Positions 7,129 through 15,826 of a DNA stretch of 62,922 nt are shown here, one piece after another. Location of the stretch: positions 1 to 62,922 of IMG/VR virus record IMGVR_UViG_3300042562_002309; one strand, written 5' to 3'. The translations under genes and the position numbers were made by a program. The notes under the pieces were generated by a model. That model saw only the letters and a list, made by a program, of their open reading frames with translations, searched no databases and had not been told where the DNA came from. Source of the stretch: a virus. The first letter of the stretch is position 1. Every line of letters begins with the position of its first letter.

Positions 7129-8094
7129 ATGGAAAACACAGAACATATTTTAAAAGAAAATCCGGGAAGATTCGTACTTTTTCCGTTGAAGTACCACGAC
7201 ATCTGGGAGATGTATAAGACTGCCGAGCATTCATTTTGGACAGCCGAAGAGATTGACTTAGCTCAAGACTTAACTGACTGGGATGAAAAACTTAATGATG
7301 ACGAAAGACACTACATCAAAAATGTATTGGCATTCTTCGCTGCATCTGATGGTATCGTAAACGAAAACTTAGCAGAGAACTTTGTGAAAGAAGTTCAATA
7401 TCCAGAAGCGAAAAACTTTTACGGTTTTCAAATCGCCATGGAGAACGTTCACTCTGAGACTTACTCTCTTTTGATTGATACTTATATCAAAGATGAAAAA
7501 GAAAAAGATCATTTGTTTAACGCAATCGATACTGTTCCTTCTGTAAAGAAGAAAGCAGATTGGGCTTTAAAGTGGATCGATTCTGAATCATTTGCAGAAC
7601 GTTTAATAGCATTTGCTGCAGTAGAAGGTATCTTCTTCTCAGGATCATTCTGTTCTATCTTCTGGTTAAAGAAAAGAGGTTTAATGCCTGGTTTAGCTTT
7701 CTCAAATGAGTTGATTTCAAGGGATGAAGGTTTACATTGTGAGTTTGCTTGTTTGTTACATAACAAATACATTACAAACAAAGTTAGTCAAGAAAGAATT
7801 ACTCAGATAATAACAGAAGCAGTTGAGATTGAAAAAGAGTTTGTAACAGATTCTTTACCGGTATCTCTTATTGGAATGAACGCAAAGTTGATGCAGCAAT
7901 ACATCGAGTTCGTTGCTGACTATTGGTTAAGTGAACTTGGTTGTAAGAAATTCTATAACGCCGAAAATCCTTTCGACTTTATGGATATGCTTTCTTTGCA
8001 AAACAAATCAAACTTCTTTGAGAAAAGAGTTTCTGAATATCAAAAAGCATCTGACAAGAATATCGACTTCGATAACATGGATGATGACTTCTAA
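7129..8094 (+). CDS. nrdB: ribonucleotide reductase small subunit (class Ia)
   Basis: 321 aa, the usual length for the R2 subunit of the eukaryote-like class I type. Metal ligands are in place: Asp43 (WTAEEID), Glu105 and His108 ([10 protein letters not shown]), Glu166 (AAVEGIFF), and Glu200 and His203 (RDEGLHCEF). The radical tyrosine is Tyr112. The C-terminus NMDDDF would bind the large subunit. The enzyme makes the diferric-tyrosyl radical needed to reduce ribonucleotides for phage DNA synthesis. No nrdA lies in this window, so it is elsewhere in the phage genome or taken from the host. The AATATATAAA element (7100-7109) lies 19 nt upstream. Codon use is smoother than in its neighbours (ATC/ATT rather than ATA for Ile). 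Confidence 0.97.
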   Translation: MENTEHILKENPGRFVLFPLKYHDIWEMYKTAEHSFWTAEEIDLAQDLTDWDEKLNDDERHYIKNVLAFFAASDGIVNENLAENFVKEVQYPEAKNFYGFQIAMENVHSETYSLLIDTYIKDEKEKDHLFNAIDTVPSVKKKADWALKWIDSESFAERLIAFAAVEGIFFSGSFCSIFWLKKRGLMPGLAFSNELISRDEGLHCEFACLLHNKYITNKVSQERITQIITEAVEIEKEFVTDSLPVSLIGMNAKLMQQYIEFVADYWLSELGCKKFYNAENPFDFMDMLSLQNKSNFFEKRVSEYQKASDKNIDFDNMDDDF

Positions 8095-8105
8095 AAAAAT
8101 AAAAT

Positions 8106-9185
8106 ATGATAAACATATACGAACCATACCTAAATAAGGATATTCTAAAATACGCACATGATGCTTTAGATTCCACATGGATATCATCAAATGGTAAATA
8201 TTTGAATCTTGTAAAGGATATGCTTACCGAAAAAAATGAAAGTAAGTACGTATTGTTGTGTAACAATGGGACTACCGCAACACATCTGTTGGCGGTAGGT
8301 CTTAAGCACAAGTACCCAAAGATTAAAAACCTTATTGTTCCCAATAACGTATATGTTGCCGCATGGAATTGTTTTTTGATGAATCCAATGTTCAATCTGA
8401 TTCCAATAGATTCTAATCTAGATACTTGGAACATAGATTTGGAAGTATTGGACAAAACCATACAAAGATATTCGCCAGAGGATACGGCGGTATTGATTGT
8501 TCATAATGTTGGAAACATTGTCAATGTTCCAATGTTGAAGGATAAATACAAAGACTATGTTTTTTTAGAAGACAATTGTGAGGGTTTTTTAGGAGAGTAC
8601 GAAGGATATAAGTCTGGGTCTAAATCTTTCGTATCATCCGTATCATTCTATGGAAACAAAACAATAACGAGTGGTGAAGGCGGAGCGGTGTTTACTGATG
8701 ACGAAGAACTTTTTGAGTTTTTGAATTCTGTCAGAACACAAGGATCGACATCCAAAAAGTTTATCTTTGACAAGCTTGGGTACAACTATAGAATGACGAA
8801 CATTCAGGCCGCCCTACTATATGGACAGATGGAATATCTTGATGAGATATTGGAAAAGAAACAGATTATATTTGATAGATATAGAAGCAATTTGGATGGA
8901 TTTTCTTTTCAAAAGATTGAAGAGAATACCAAGCATTCCAATTGGATGATTGGAATTAATCTTAAAAAGGATATAAAAGATTTGTGTTATAGTTTGTTTC
9001 AACAGGGTGTTGAAACGAGACCTATGTTTCCGCCAATGTCAAAACATTTACATCTTAATAAATATGTTGGTGACGAGACGAATTCAAAAGAGTTGTATAA
9101 TACATGTATAATGCTACCTAGTTATCCAACTCTGAACAAAAAGCAGATAGATTATATATGCAATTTAATAAAAAAAAATAGCTAA
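8106..9185 (+). CDS. DegT/DnrJ/EryC1-type sugar aminotransferase
   Basis: 359 aa, the normal length for the family. PLP-binding features are present: CNNGTTATHLL, EDNCEGFLGEY and the Schiff-base Lys185 in SFYGNKTITSGEGG, plus the YNYRMTNIQAAL signature near 220. These enzymes transaminate 4-keto (or 3-keto) nucleotide sugars. It is followed by a glycosyltransferase-like protein and a GNAT acetyltransferase, as in loci making N-acylated amino-deoxy sugars. Because the phage also encodes GDP-mannose 4,6-dehydratase, whose product is a GDP-4-keto sugar, a GDP-perosamine synthase role is plausible but inferred. Confidence 0.92.
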   Translation: MINIYEPYLNKDILKYAHDALDSTWISSNGKYLNLVKDMLTEKNESKYVLLCNNGTTATHLLAVGLKHKYPKIKNLIVPNNVYVAAWNCFLMNPMFNLIPIDSNLDTWNIDLEVLDKTIQRYSPEDTAVLIVHNVGNIVNVPMLKDKYKDYVFLEDNCEGFLGEYEGYKSGSKSFVSSVSFYGNKTITSGEGGAVFTDDEELFEFLNSVRTQGSTSKKFIFDKLGYNYRMTNIQAALLYGQMEYLDEILEKKQIIFDRYRSNLDGFSFQKIEENTKHSNWMIGINLKKDIKDLCYSLFQQGVETRPMFPPMSKHLHLNKYVGDETNSKELYNTCIMLPSYPTLNKKQIDYICNLIKKNS

Positions 9186-9926
9186 ATGAGATCAATAATA
9201 GGTAAGAAATACAAAATCGATTTTCCATTTCATGATGAGGTTTTTATATACCATCATCTCGGATTGGGAGATCATATAAGTTGTCACGGAATAGTAAGAC
9301 ATAATTGTGAGATTTACAAAAAGGTAAACCTATTCGTAAAGCCACACTATTACGAAAACGTCAAGTATATGTACAATGATTTGGAAAACTTAAATATAAT
9401 GAAGGCCGATGATCCACAGGTAATTAATTTTTTGAACACAATGGATCCGGTCAATGTCAAATATATAGGTGCCGTAACCAAATATGGATATGATTCGAGT
9501 AAATTAGTGGAAGAGAATGGAAATTTTGAAAGACAATTCTATGAGATGGCCAAACTACCATTTGAATATAAATATGAGAAGTTTTATATAAACAGAGACA
9601 TGGAAAAAGAAATGGAATTATTTAACTCTTTGGGTATAAAGGAAGGTGAATATATTTTTGTTCATTCGGGTGGTGCTGAGATAAAAGAAGACGTTATAAA
9701 GAACAAAGACTTAAAAAGAATAAGTCCGGATACTCATATGTTCTTTGATTGGATCTATGTAATAGAAAACGCAAAAGAGATACATTGTATGGATTCTTCT
9801 TATTTATGTCTGATTGATTGCCTAAACCTCAATAAAGATATTGAACTATTCAATCATCGATATATAAGAGGATATCCAGACTTCATAAAAGTTGCGACTA
9901 ATAAAGAATGGAACTTCATAAAATGA
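9186..9926 (+). CDS. glycosyltransferase-like protein (GT9/heptosyltransferase resemblance)
   Basis: 246 aa. The N-terminal YHHLGLGDHISCHGIVR is like the G-x-G-D loop that opens GT-B transferases of the heptosyltransferase type. YIFVHSGGAE lies at the start of the second half, and MDSSYLCLIDCLN resembles the conserved late S-x-x-x-H-x-A-x-A segment. The protein is shorter than typical GT9 enzymes (~340 aa). It begins exactly after the aminotransferase stop and overlaps the acetyltransferase by 19 bp, so it acts in the same pathway. Confidence 0.6.
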   Translation: MRSIIGKKYKIDFPFHDEVFIYHHLGLGDHISCHGIVRHNCEIYKKVNLFVKPHYYENVKYMYNDLENLNIMKADDPQVINFLNTMDPVNVKYIGAVTKYGYDSSKLVEENGNFERQFYEMAKLPFEYKYEKFYINRDMEKEMELFNSLGIKEGEYIFVHSGGAEIKEDVIKNKDLKRISPDTHMFFDWIYVIENAKEIHCMDSSYLCLIDCLNLNKDIELFNHRYIRGYPDFIKVATNKEWNFIK

Positions 9927-10318
9927 CATGTGTTGAGATAGACTCAAAAAACTCATATCTTCTAAAGGAATTCATAGAGGAAAACTATAATAAAAGTTTT
10001 AGATACTATGACAGTAGATCATTTGATTGTATAGAAAATCATCTCTTGACAAATTTATACTATGAAGATGGTCAATGTGTAGGATACGGACATCTTGATA
10101 TAGAAGGAAAAATATGGCTTGGTATAATGGTTGCCGATGGTTTAAGGGGCAAAGGTTATGGAAGTCTTATAATGGACGATCTGATATCTAAGTCGGTTGA
10201 GGAAATATACCTTACGGTGGATAGATCAAATCCAGCCAAAAATCTTTATGTGAGAAAAGGATTTGAAGTATTGGAAGAAAAGAAAAATCATTTTTTAATG
10301 ATTAGAAAAAATAAATAA
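9908..10318 (+). CDS. GNAT acetyltransferase
   Basis: 136 aa. The acetyl-CoA binding motif A is clear: MVADGLRGKGYGSLIMDDL (R/Q-x-x-G-x-G/A). It is followed by YLTVDRSNPAKNLYVRKGFE, the motif B region. It probably N-acetylates the amino sugar made by the upstream aminotransferase, an inference from operon context: the start lies inside the glycosyltransferase gene. Protein or antibiotic acetylation cannot be excluded. Confidence 0.88.
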   Translation: MELHKMTCVEIDSKNSYLLKEFIEENYNKSFRYYDSRSFDCIENHLLTNLYYEDGQCVGYGHLDIEGKIWLGIMVADGLRGKGYGSLIMDDLISKSVEEIYLTVDRSNPAKNLYVRKGFEVLEEKKNHFLMIRKNK

Positions 10319-10325
10319 AATAAAA

Positions 10326-10631
10326 ATGGATAGTTTAGGAAACGTTGTCGACAAGTTAGTAACGGTCGACATGAAAATGTGGGATAATCAAGAACTTCTT
10401 TATGAGATAAGAAGAATGACTTTTGAAGAATATAAAGAAAAGTATTTCAATACTGAAGAAGGTGCGAATCTTTTATGGGAAACCCTTAAAAAAGCATGTG
10501 ATTTGAACGTTCAAAGAAATCAACTTATAAACGAATTCGACGAAAAGCTTATTCAGATGTTTGATGCCTTTAAAAACGGAGAAGATTTGGACAACGGAAG
10601 ATTCTTGCAAAGAAGCCACAAAACATATTAA
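10326..10631 (+). CDS. hypothetical protein, 101 aa
   Basis: Highly charged and largely helical (MTFEEYKEKYFNTEEGANLL), with no cysteine cluster or membrane segment. It is 7 nt downstream of the acetyltransferase and 6 nt upstream of a membrane gene, so part of the same transcript. Function unknown. Confidence 0.6.
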   Translation: MDSLGNVVDKLVTVDMKMWDNQELLYEIRRMTFEEYKEKYFNTEEGANLLWETLKKACDLNVQRNQLINEFDEKLIQMFDAFKNGEDLDNGRFLQRSHKTY

Positions 10632-10637
10632 TACGAA

Positions 10638-10850
10638 ATGGAAAAAAAACCTAAAGTGTGGAAGATGATGTTGATTTCTTGGCTATTCGTCTACCCTGTA
10701 ATAAACATAATGTTCGCATTAGTCTTTCCTTTGATCAAAGACTTTCCTCAGCTAGTAAAGACTTTAATCTTTACCGTGATTTTAGTTCCTTTGATGGGTT
10801 TGGTGATTCCAAAACTTCATAAGACGTTCTGGGACTGGATAACAAAATAG
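10638..10850 (+). CDS. two-helix membrane protein, 70 aa
   Basis: Two hydrophobic segments (about residues 11-29 and 38-57) separated by a short charged turn, with basic ends. The size and topology are like DUF2798-type small membrane proteins, but the match is not certain. It lies within the 8106-11533 plus-strand operon, 5 nt before the methyltransferase. Confidence 0.6.
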   Translation: MEKKPKVWKMMLISWLFVYPVINIMFALVFPLIKDFPQLVKTLIFTVILVPLMGLVIPKLHKTFWDWITK

Positions 10851-10855
10851 ATACA

Positions 10856-11533
10856 ATGATAAAAATGAGAAAAATAAATCGAATAATAATAGATTCCACA
10901 GACTCAAGAACGGATCTATGTGAGTTAGGAGTAAAATACCCAACGGATAAATCTCCTTACAACAAAATAGAATCCGTTACGAAACACGGAAGCGGACATA
11001 GACATCCATATACGGCAGTGTATGATTTTATCTTCTCAAACATGAGATATGACAACATCAAGTTGGCTGAGATAGGAGTGCTTGATAACATGTCGATGCT
11101 TTGCTGGAGAGAATACTTTACGAACGCCACCCTGTTTGGATTTGACTTCAATCCAGAATTCATTGAGAATGGAAAAAGTTTTGGATTGGAAAAAACCGTA
11201 TATGATTTCATGAACGTACACTTTATCGAATCCATAGAAGATGGTTTAAATAAATACGAAAAGTATGACATAATAATCGAGGATAGTACTCATCAATTTG
11301 ACGACCAGATGAGAGTATGCAGTGTGGCACACAAATATCTAAGACCTGGCGGAATACTGGTGATAGAAGACATATTCAGAAGTACTGATGAATCGATATA
11401 CCTAAATGGAATTTCGGATGTAATGCAGTACTACTCTTCTATAACATTCGTAATGACTGAGCACCAACTAAAAAACTCAACAGGATGGAATAACGACAAA
11501 TTGCTCGTTCTATACAGAAACGATAAAGACTAA
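10856..11533 (+). CDS. class I SAM-dependent methyltransferase (macrocin/TylF-like)
   Basis: 225 aa from ATG 10856 (ATG 10865 is also possible). An N-terminal SDK-like segment, LCELGVKYPTDKSPYN, precedes motif I (LAEIGV), the acidic post-I strand (LFGFDFNPEF), the catalytic-region IIIEDSTHQFDDQMR and motif VI (LRPGGILVIEDI). This order is found in small-molecule O-methyltransferases and cephalosporin-hydroxylase-like proteins that modify sugars. It ends the sugar-modification transcript, right before a strong terminator, and likely methylates a sugar. Its by-product SAH is the substrate of the neighbouring SAH hydrolase. Confidence 0.8.
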   Translation: MIKMRKINRIIIDSTDSRTDLCELGVKYPTDKSPYNKIESVTKHGSGHRHPYTAVYDFIFSNMRYDNIKLAEIGVLDNMSMLCWREYFTNATLFGFDFNPEFIENGKSFGLEKTVYDFMNVHFIESIEDGLNKYEKYDIIIEDSTHQFDDQMRVCSVAHKYLRPGGILVIEDIFRSTDESIYLNGISDVMQYYSSITFVMTEHQLKNSTGWNNDKLLVLYRNDKD

Positions 11534-11569
11534 AAAATGCCTGCTTATATAAATAGCAGGCATTTTTGT
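11533..11569 (+). terminator. intrinsic terminator
   Basis: A 13-bp perfect stem, 11533-11545 with 11555-11567 (core ATGCCTGCT/AGCAGGCAT), a 9-nt loop and a terminal T run. Confidence 0.92.
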
Positions 11570-11619
11570 TTAAACATATTATGTTATTTATGATATAATA
11601 TAAAAAATAATGAATATAA

Positions 11620-12930
11620 ATGACAGGAAAAGTAAACGAACGCGTGAGCTACAAAGTTAAAGACATCTCTCTTGCAGAATTTGGAAGAAAAGAGATTAGA
11701 CTTGCAGAGGCGGAGATGCCAGGATTGATGGCAATACGTAAAGAATACGAAGGAAAACTTCCTTTAAAAGGAGCTAGAATCGCAGGATGTCTACACATGA
11801 CAATCCAAACTGCAGTTCTAATCGAAACACTTGTAGAATTAGGTGCAGAAGTATCTTGGAGTTCTTGTAACATCTTCTCTACGCAAGATCACGCAGCTGC
11901 GGCAATTGCAGAAGCTGGTATTCCAGTATATGCTTGGAAAGGAATGAATGAAGAAGAGTTTGATTGGTGTATCGAACAAACTATCAACGCATTTGAAGGT
12001 GGTAAATACCTTAATATGATTTTAGATGATGGTGGTGATTTAACAAACTTAGTATTTGACAAATACCCACACTTAGCAGAAGACATTAAAGGTTTATCTG
12101 AAGAAACTACTACAGGAGTTCACAGACTTTATGAAAGAATGAAAAATGGAACTCTTTTATTGCCAGCAATCAACGTAAACGATTCTGTTACTAAATCTAA
12201 ATTTGATAACAAATACGGATGCAAGGAATCTTTAGTAGACTCTATTCGTAGAGCGACTGACGTTATGATGGCAGGTAAAGTTTCTGTTGTATGTGGATAT
12301 GGCGATGTAGGGAAAGGTTCGGCGGCTTCTCTACAGGGTGCTGGTGCAAGAGTTATTGTTACTGAGATTGATCCTATCTGTGCTTTACAAGCCGCGATGG
12401 ACGGATTTGAAGTAAAGAAACTTGACAATGTAATCCATTTGGCAGACATCGTAGTTACTGCAACAGGAAACAAAGACATTATTAAAGGTAGACACTTTCT
12501 TGCGATGAAAGATAAGACTATCGTTTGTAATATTGGACACTTTGATAATGAGATTGATATGACTTGGTTAAATAAAAGCTATTCTAAGATTGAAGTTAAA
12601 CCACAAGTTGATATCTATGATGTAGAAGGAAAAGACGTTATCGTATTGGCAGAAGGAAGACTTGTGAACTTAGGTTGTGCTACAGGACATCCATCATTCG
12701 TAATGTCAAACTCTTTCACAAACCAAGTGCTTGCTCAGTTAGAGCTTTGGAACAACTCTGATAAATATGAGAATAAAGTTTACACTCTTCCTAAGCATTT
12801 GGATGAGAAGGTGGCTAGACTTCACTTAGAGAAGATTGGTGTTGAATTGGACGTACTTTCTAAAGAACAGGCTGATTATATCGGTGTTGCGGTAGAAGGA
12901 CCATACAAAAACGACGAATACAGATACTAG
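11620..12930 (+). CDS. ahcY: S-adenosylhomocysteine hydrolase
   Basis: 436 aa, full length for the family. It cleaves S-adenosylhomocysteine to adenosine and homocysteine using bound NAD. Visible hallmarks are [30 protein letters not shown], the substrate-site LDDGGDLT, the NAD-binding [10 protein letters not shown] near residue 225, and the C-terminal KNDEYRY that closes the neighbouring subunit's cofactor site. The gene ends 1 bp before a cytosine-5 DNA methyltransferase, suggesting it removes the inhibitory by-product of DNA (and sugar) methylation. Codon use is host-like and smoother than in neighbouring small genes, which may reflect acquisition from a bacterium or high expression. Phage-borne SAH hydrolase is unusual. 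Confidence 0.97.
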   Translation: MTGKVNERVSYKVKDISLAEFGRKEIRLAEAEMPGLMAIRKEYEGKLPLKGARIAGCLHMTIQTAVLIETLVELGAEVSWSSCNIFSTQDHAAAAIAEAGIPVYAWKGMNEEEFDWCIEQTINAFEGGKYLNMILDDGGDLTNLVFDKYPHLAEDIKGLSEETTTGVHRLYERMKNGTLLLPAINVNDSVTKSKFDNKYGCKESLVDSIRRATDVMMAGKVSVVCGYGDVGKGSAASLQGAGARVIVTEIDPICALQAAMDGFEVKKLDNVIHLADIVVTATGNKDIIKGRHFLAMKDKTIVCNIGHFDNEIDMTWLNKSYSKIEVKPQVDIYDVEGKDVIVLAEGRLVNLGCATGHPSFVMSNSFTNQVLAQLELWNNSDKYENKVYTLPKHLDEKVARLHLEKIGVELDVLSKEQADYIGVAVEGPYKNDEYRY

Positions 12931-12931
12931 G

Positions 12932-13777
12932 ATGAACGTTCTTTCTTTATTTGATGGTATGTCTTGTGGACACATTGCTTTAGACAAGCTTGGTATTGAA
13001 GTAGATCAATACTTTGCATCCGAAATAGAAGAAGCTTCTATCAAAGTTACTATGGCAAACTATCCCAATACCATTCAAATAGGAGACGTAACCAAAGTGA
13101 ATGGAAAGGATCTTCCGAAAATCGACTTGTTGATTGGTGGAAGTCCTTGTCAATCACTATCTAATGCAGGAAATGGCTCTGGTTTTGATGGCAAAAGTGG
13201 ATTGTTCTACGAATGGGTAAGGCTTTTGAAAGAATGCCAACCAAAATACTTCATGCTCGAAAACGTCAAGATGAAAAAGGAATGGCAAGATGTTATTACG
13301 AATATCTTAGGTGTCGAGCCTATTTTAATCAATAGTAATCTTTTTTCCGCCCAGAATCGTCAGAGACTTTATTGGACCAATATTCCAATGGATTCTTTAC
13401 CTGATGACAAAGAGGTTTACATCGAAGACATATTGGAGAGCAGCTTTGATTCAAAGTATTGGCTACCTGAAAAGAATGCCGGTTTGCTAAGCAAGAAAGT
13501 CGATATAACCGGTGCTCCTGATGTTTGTTGCATAGATGTTTACAACAAGCGATACAAGAAGGATAGAAGAAGTCCTACTCTCACGCATCCTTGTCATAAC
13601 TCTTTAAGGCTTTTGCAGGATGGCAAGTTCAGAAAGCTGACACCTATCGAATGTGAAAGGCTTCAGACGGTTCCGGATGGATACACAGAAGGAGTTTCCG
13701 ACACGCATCGATACGCGATGCTTGGAAATGGCTGGACTGTGGATGTCATAGCGCACATATTTAAAAACCTCGTTTAA
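12932..13777 (+). CDS. DNA (cytosine-5) methyltransferase
   Basis: 281 aa, a compact C5 methyltransferase. Motif I is LSLFDGMSCG. Motif IV is GGSPCQSLS with nucleophile Cys73. Motif VI is LENV with Glu110. Motif VIII is QNRQRLYW. Motif IX is around LTPIECERLQTVPDGY, and motif X is YAMLGNGWTVDVIAHIF. The short target-recognition region (about 150-200) suggests limited specificity. Likely uses are protection from host restriction or marking of phage DNA; no partner restriction gene is present. It begins 1 bp after ahcY and ends at a terminator. Confidence 0.95.
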   Translation: MNVLSLFDGMSCGHIALDKLGIEVDQYFASEIEEASIKVTMANYPNTIQIGDVTKVNGKDLPKIDLLIGGSPCQSLSNAGNGSGFDGKSGLFYEWVRLLKECQPKYFMLENVKMKKEWQDVITNILGVEPILINSNLFSAQNRQRLYWTNIPMDSLPDDKEVYIEDILESSFDSKYWLPEKNAGLLSKKVDITGAPDVCCIDVYNKRYKKDRRSPTLTHPCHNSLRLLQDGKFRKLTPIECERLQTVPDGYTEGVSDTHRYAMLGNGWTVDVIAHIFKNLV

Positions 13778-13791
13778 GACGAGGTTTTTTT
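13763..13791 (+). terminator. intrinsic terminator
   Basis: AAAAACCTCGT pairs with ACGAGGTTTTT (13763-13773 and 13779-13789) with a 5-nt loop and a T7 run. The methyltransferase stop lies within it. Confidence 0.9.
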
Positions 13792-13816
13792 GTTTTTATA
13801 AAATAATATATACCTT

Positions 13817-14110
13817 ATGAAGATATTAAGATTCGAAGAGTTTGAGATGACAAACGAGGCACTACCCAATCAAAAGACGGTGGATCAATTGAAAAAGGTT
13901 ATGAAGATGTCTGCTAGAACAGATATTGGAAATCGTATTTCAGATATGAACAAGCAGGGTGCCAACATACACTATATGCAAAATCCTATTGAGACTGGTA
14001 TTGAATCTAAAGAAGACTACGACGAGCACAACAAGAAGTTCGTTTCTTCTTGGAACCTAAAAGGCATGCTAGGACCTTTCAAAGGAGAAGACAATAAACA
14101 AAACAAATAA
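13817..14110 (+). CDS. hypothetical protein with MK-x-L-R-F-E-E-F motif, 97 aa
   Basis: Starts MKILRFEEFEMTNEALPNQK, which fits the recurring N-terminal motif with NE at 13-14 as a possible prohead-protease site. The remainder is polar, lysine-rich and largely helical, with no recognisable fold. AATATATA (13805-13812) lies 4 nt upstream. Possibly an internal virion protein, by inference. Confidence 0.6.
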   Translation: MKILRFEEFEMTNEALPNQKTVDQLKKVMKMSARTDIGNRISDMNKQGANIHYMQNPIETGIESKEDYDEHNKKFVSSWNLKGMLGPFKGEDNKQNK

Positions 14111-14152
14111 AAAAATACGAAATATTCGATATAAAAAATTAATATATAAACT

Positions 14153-14476
14153 ATGAAATATTTAAAAACATTTGAAGGCTACAACGACAAGGGTTTAGCA
14201 AGAGGGATTGCGGAAGACTTACTACCACAACTACAAAAGATTAGAGACGAAAAAGGAATCTTTACCGTAAGCATGTTCGACAACTTTATGGAAGAAAGAA
14301 AAGCTGATATGAGATTGACAGACGAAGTCATTGCAGAACTTGTTAATTTAGGATTCCAATTCGACAGCGAAGACGATGATTCGGAAGATTTTGATGAAGA
14401 TGAATACGACGATACCGAATACGGAGACAGAGATAATTTTGAAGGATATCCAGGAATGGAATATGGCCTAAACTAA
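14153..14476 (+). CDS. hypothetical acidic protein with MK-x-L-K-x-F motif, 107 aa
   Basis: Starts MKYLKTFEGYNDKG, close to the start of the 4814 protein although the rest differs. Residues 15-72 form a helical domain (AEDLLPQLQKIRDEKG, DEVIAELVNLGF). Residues 73-100 are extremely acidic (runs of D, E and DDDSEDFDEDEYDD), resembling a DNA-mimic or nucleic-acid-shielding tail. AATATATAAA (14141-14150) is 2 nt from the ATG, and a terminator follows. Confidence 0.65.
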   Translation: MKYLKTFEGYNDKGLARGIAEDLLPQLQKIRDEKGIFTVSMFDNFMEERKADMRLTDEVIAELVNLGFQFDSEDDDSEDFDEDEYDDTEYGDRDNFEGYPGMEYGLN

Positions 14477-14480
14477 ATAA

Positions 14481-14512
14481 AAAAAAAGAGACTCAAGCGA
14501 GTCTCTTTTTTT
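14481..14512. terminator. intrinsic terminator
   Basis: GAGACTC/GAGTCTC stem with AAGC loop, flanked by A7 and T7, able to act on both strands between convergent genes. Confidence 0.92.
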
Positions 14513-14518
14513 TATCTA

Positions 14519-14689
14519 TTATTTTAAAACCATATATTTTACACCATCGACAATCTTAACGACATATTTACCAGTGTCTTTCTTTTCGACTTTTTTAGTG
14601 GCCCGTTTAGAAGCGGTGGCTCCTTTAACACTTTTCTCTGATTCGCCATACTTTTGTTTGATAAACTCTTTCATTGAAAATCTTTCCAT
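14519..14689 (-). CDS. hypothetical basic protein, 56 aa
   Basis: Start chosen at ATG 14689 because the longer frame (to 14746) would run through a TATCTTTG promoter. It reads MERFSMKEFIKQKYGES, then a Lys/Ala-rich stretch (SVKGATASKRATKKVEKK), and ends in a small strand motif YVVKIVDGVKYMVLK. A strongly basic small protein, possibly nucleic-acid binding. Transcribed from the host-type promoter at 14715-14722. Confidence 0.55.
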   Translation of the reverse strand: MERFSMKEFIKQKYGESEKSVKGATASKRATKKVEKKDTGKYVVKIVDGVKYMVLK

Positions 14690-14714
14690 AGTTCTTTCGT
14701 TTTTGATTGTGTTA

Positions 14715-14722
14715 CAAAGATA
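14715..14722 (-). promoter_or_regulatory. TAnnTTTG promoter element
   Basis: Reverse-strand TATCTTTG, preceded by TTTG/TTG about 18-21 nt further upstream and 25 nt before the start at 14689. Confidence 0.7.
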
Positions 14723-14753
14723 GTAATCTTTTTGAATGCACAACAAACTTTTT

Positions 14754-14780
14754 AGTGGATAAAGTGGATAAAGTGGATAA
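14754..14780. repeat. three tandem 9-bp repeats (AGTGGATAA)
   Basis: AGTGGATAA is repeated three times head to tail directly upstream of the HNH endonuclease transcript. Candidate operator for the RHH protein at 15595 (inference). Confidence 0.7.
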
Positions 14781-14809
14781 GGGTGAAATACAATATTTAT
14801 ATATACTAT

Positions 14810-15580
14810 ATGAAAAAATGTAGTAAATGTGAAATAGAAAAGGGATTGATCGAATTCTACAGAAAGAAGACCACAAAAGATGGTCTTAGATCGGAATGTA
14901 AGGAATGTAATAAATTATATCAAAAAGAAAATAAAGATAGAATTAAAGAGTATAGAGATTCTTACAATAAGTCTGATAGATATAAAGAATTATATAAAAT
15001 TAAATATAATAATAATAAAGAGAATATTCTTGAAAGAAATAAAGAATATAGAAGTAAAAATAAGGAGGATCTTTCCAATAAAAAGAAACTTTACTATGAA
15101 AGTAATAAAGAAGATATTTTAATAAAAAGAAAAGAATACTACGAAATTATAACTTCGGATGAAGACCTTAGAAAGTCTTTAAAAGAAAGACATAAAATAA
15201 ACGCAAATAATTATCGAATAAAGAATAAAGAACTATTAAGTCAAAGGATTAAAGATAAAAAGAAAAACGATCCACTTTTTAGACTGAGCGATTCCATAAG
15301 AACTCTAATTTGGATTTCCATAAATAAAATGGGGTATAAAAAGAATAGCAAGACAAATAATATACTTGGATGTTCCTTTGAAGAGTTTAAATCATATATA
15401 GAAGTTCAGTTTAATGATAATATGTCCTGGGAAAATTATGGTGAGTGGCACTTGGACCATAAGACACCGGTAAGTTGGGCAGAAACAGAGGAACAAATAT
15501 ATGAATTGAATAAATATACAAACTTTCAGCCTCTATGGGCAAAAGATAATCTTTCAAAAGGAAACAAATGGGCGGATTAG
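14810..15580 (+). CDS. HNH homing endonuclease with zinc-finger N-terminus
   Basis: 256 aa from ATG 14810; the upstream ATG 14783 lies in the AT-rich leader and adds no conserved sequence. Residues 1-40 hold a Cys4 module (CSKCEIEKG ... CKECNKLY). The middle is a long Lys/Glu/Tyr/Asn-rich helical linker with repeated N-K-E and Y-K-x-x motifs. The C-terminal HNH nuclease is GEWHLDHKTPVSWA ... NFQPLWAKDNLSKGNKW. Such enzymes act as selfish mobile elements in phage genomes. A 51-aa RHH gene follows after 14 bp on the same strand. Confidence 0.9.
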   Translation: MKKCSKCEIEKGLIEFYRKKTTKDGLRSECKECNKLYQKENKDRIKEYRDSYNKSDRYKELYKIKYNNNKENILERNKEYRSKNKEDLSNKKKLYYESNKEDILIKRKEYYEIITSDEDLRKSLKERHKINANNYRIKNKELLSQRIKDKKKNDPLFRLSDSIRTLIWISINKMGYKKNSKTNNILGCSFEEFKSYIEVQFNDNMSWENYGEWHLDHKTPVSWAETEEQIYELNKYTNFQPLWAKDNLSKGNKWAD

Positions 15581-15594
15581 AATATAATAAAAGT

Positions 15595-15750
15595 ATGAAA
15601 GAAAAAACGAAAAAAAAACTGAAAGTGTATTTCTCAATGAATCCTGATTTACATGAAATATTCGAAAAACATATAGATAAAAATCTATTGGATAAATCTA
15701 AAGTTATTGAGAACTTAATTGATGAATATATCAAAAAATTAAATAACTAA
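15595..15750 (+). CDS. ribbon-helix-helix protein, 51 aa (RHH-1)
   Basis: Starts MKEKTKKKLKVYFSMNPDL from ATG 15595, not the in-frame ATG 15568 inside the endonuclease. A short basic beta strand is followed by two helices with the pattern DKSKVIENLIDEYIKKL, typical of Arc/CopG/MetJ-type DNA-binding dimers. Closely similar in layout to the proteins at 47071 and 51973, all next to homing endonucleases. It may repress or target its partner endonuclease (inference). Confidence 0.75.
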   Translation: MKEKTKKKLKVYFSMNPDLHEIFEKHIDKNLLDKSKVIENLIDEYIKKLNN

Positions 15751-15826
15751 ACTTTTATACAAAATTTTAATATAAATAATAACTGAACAAGGTGTTTAGT
15801 AAATAAAAACAAATAAAAAGCAAATT

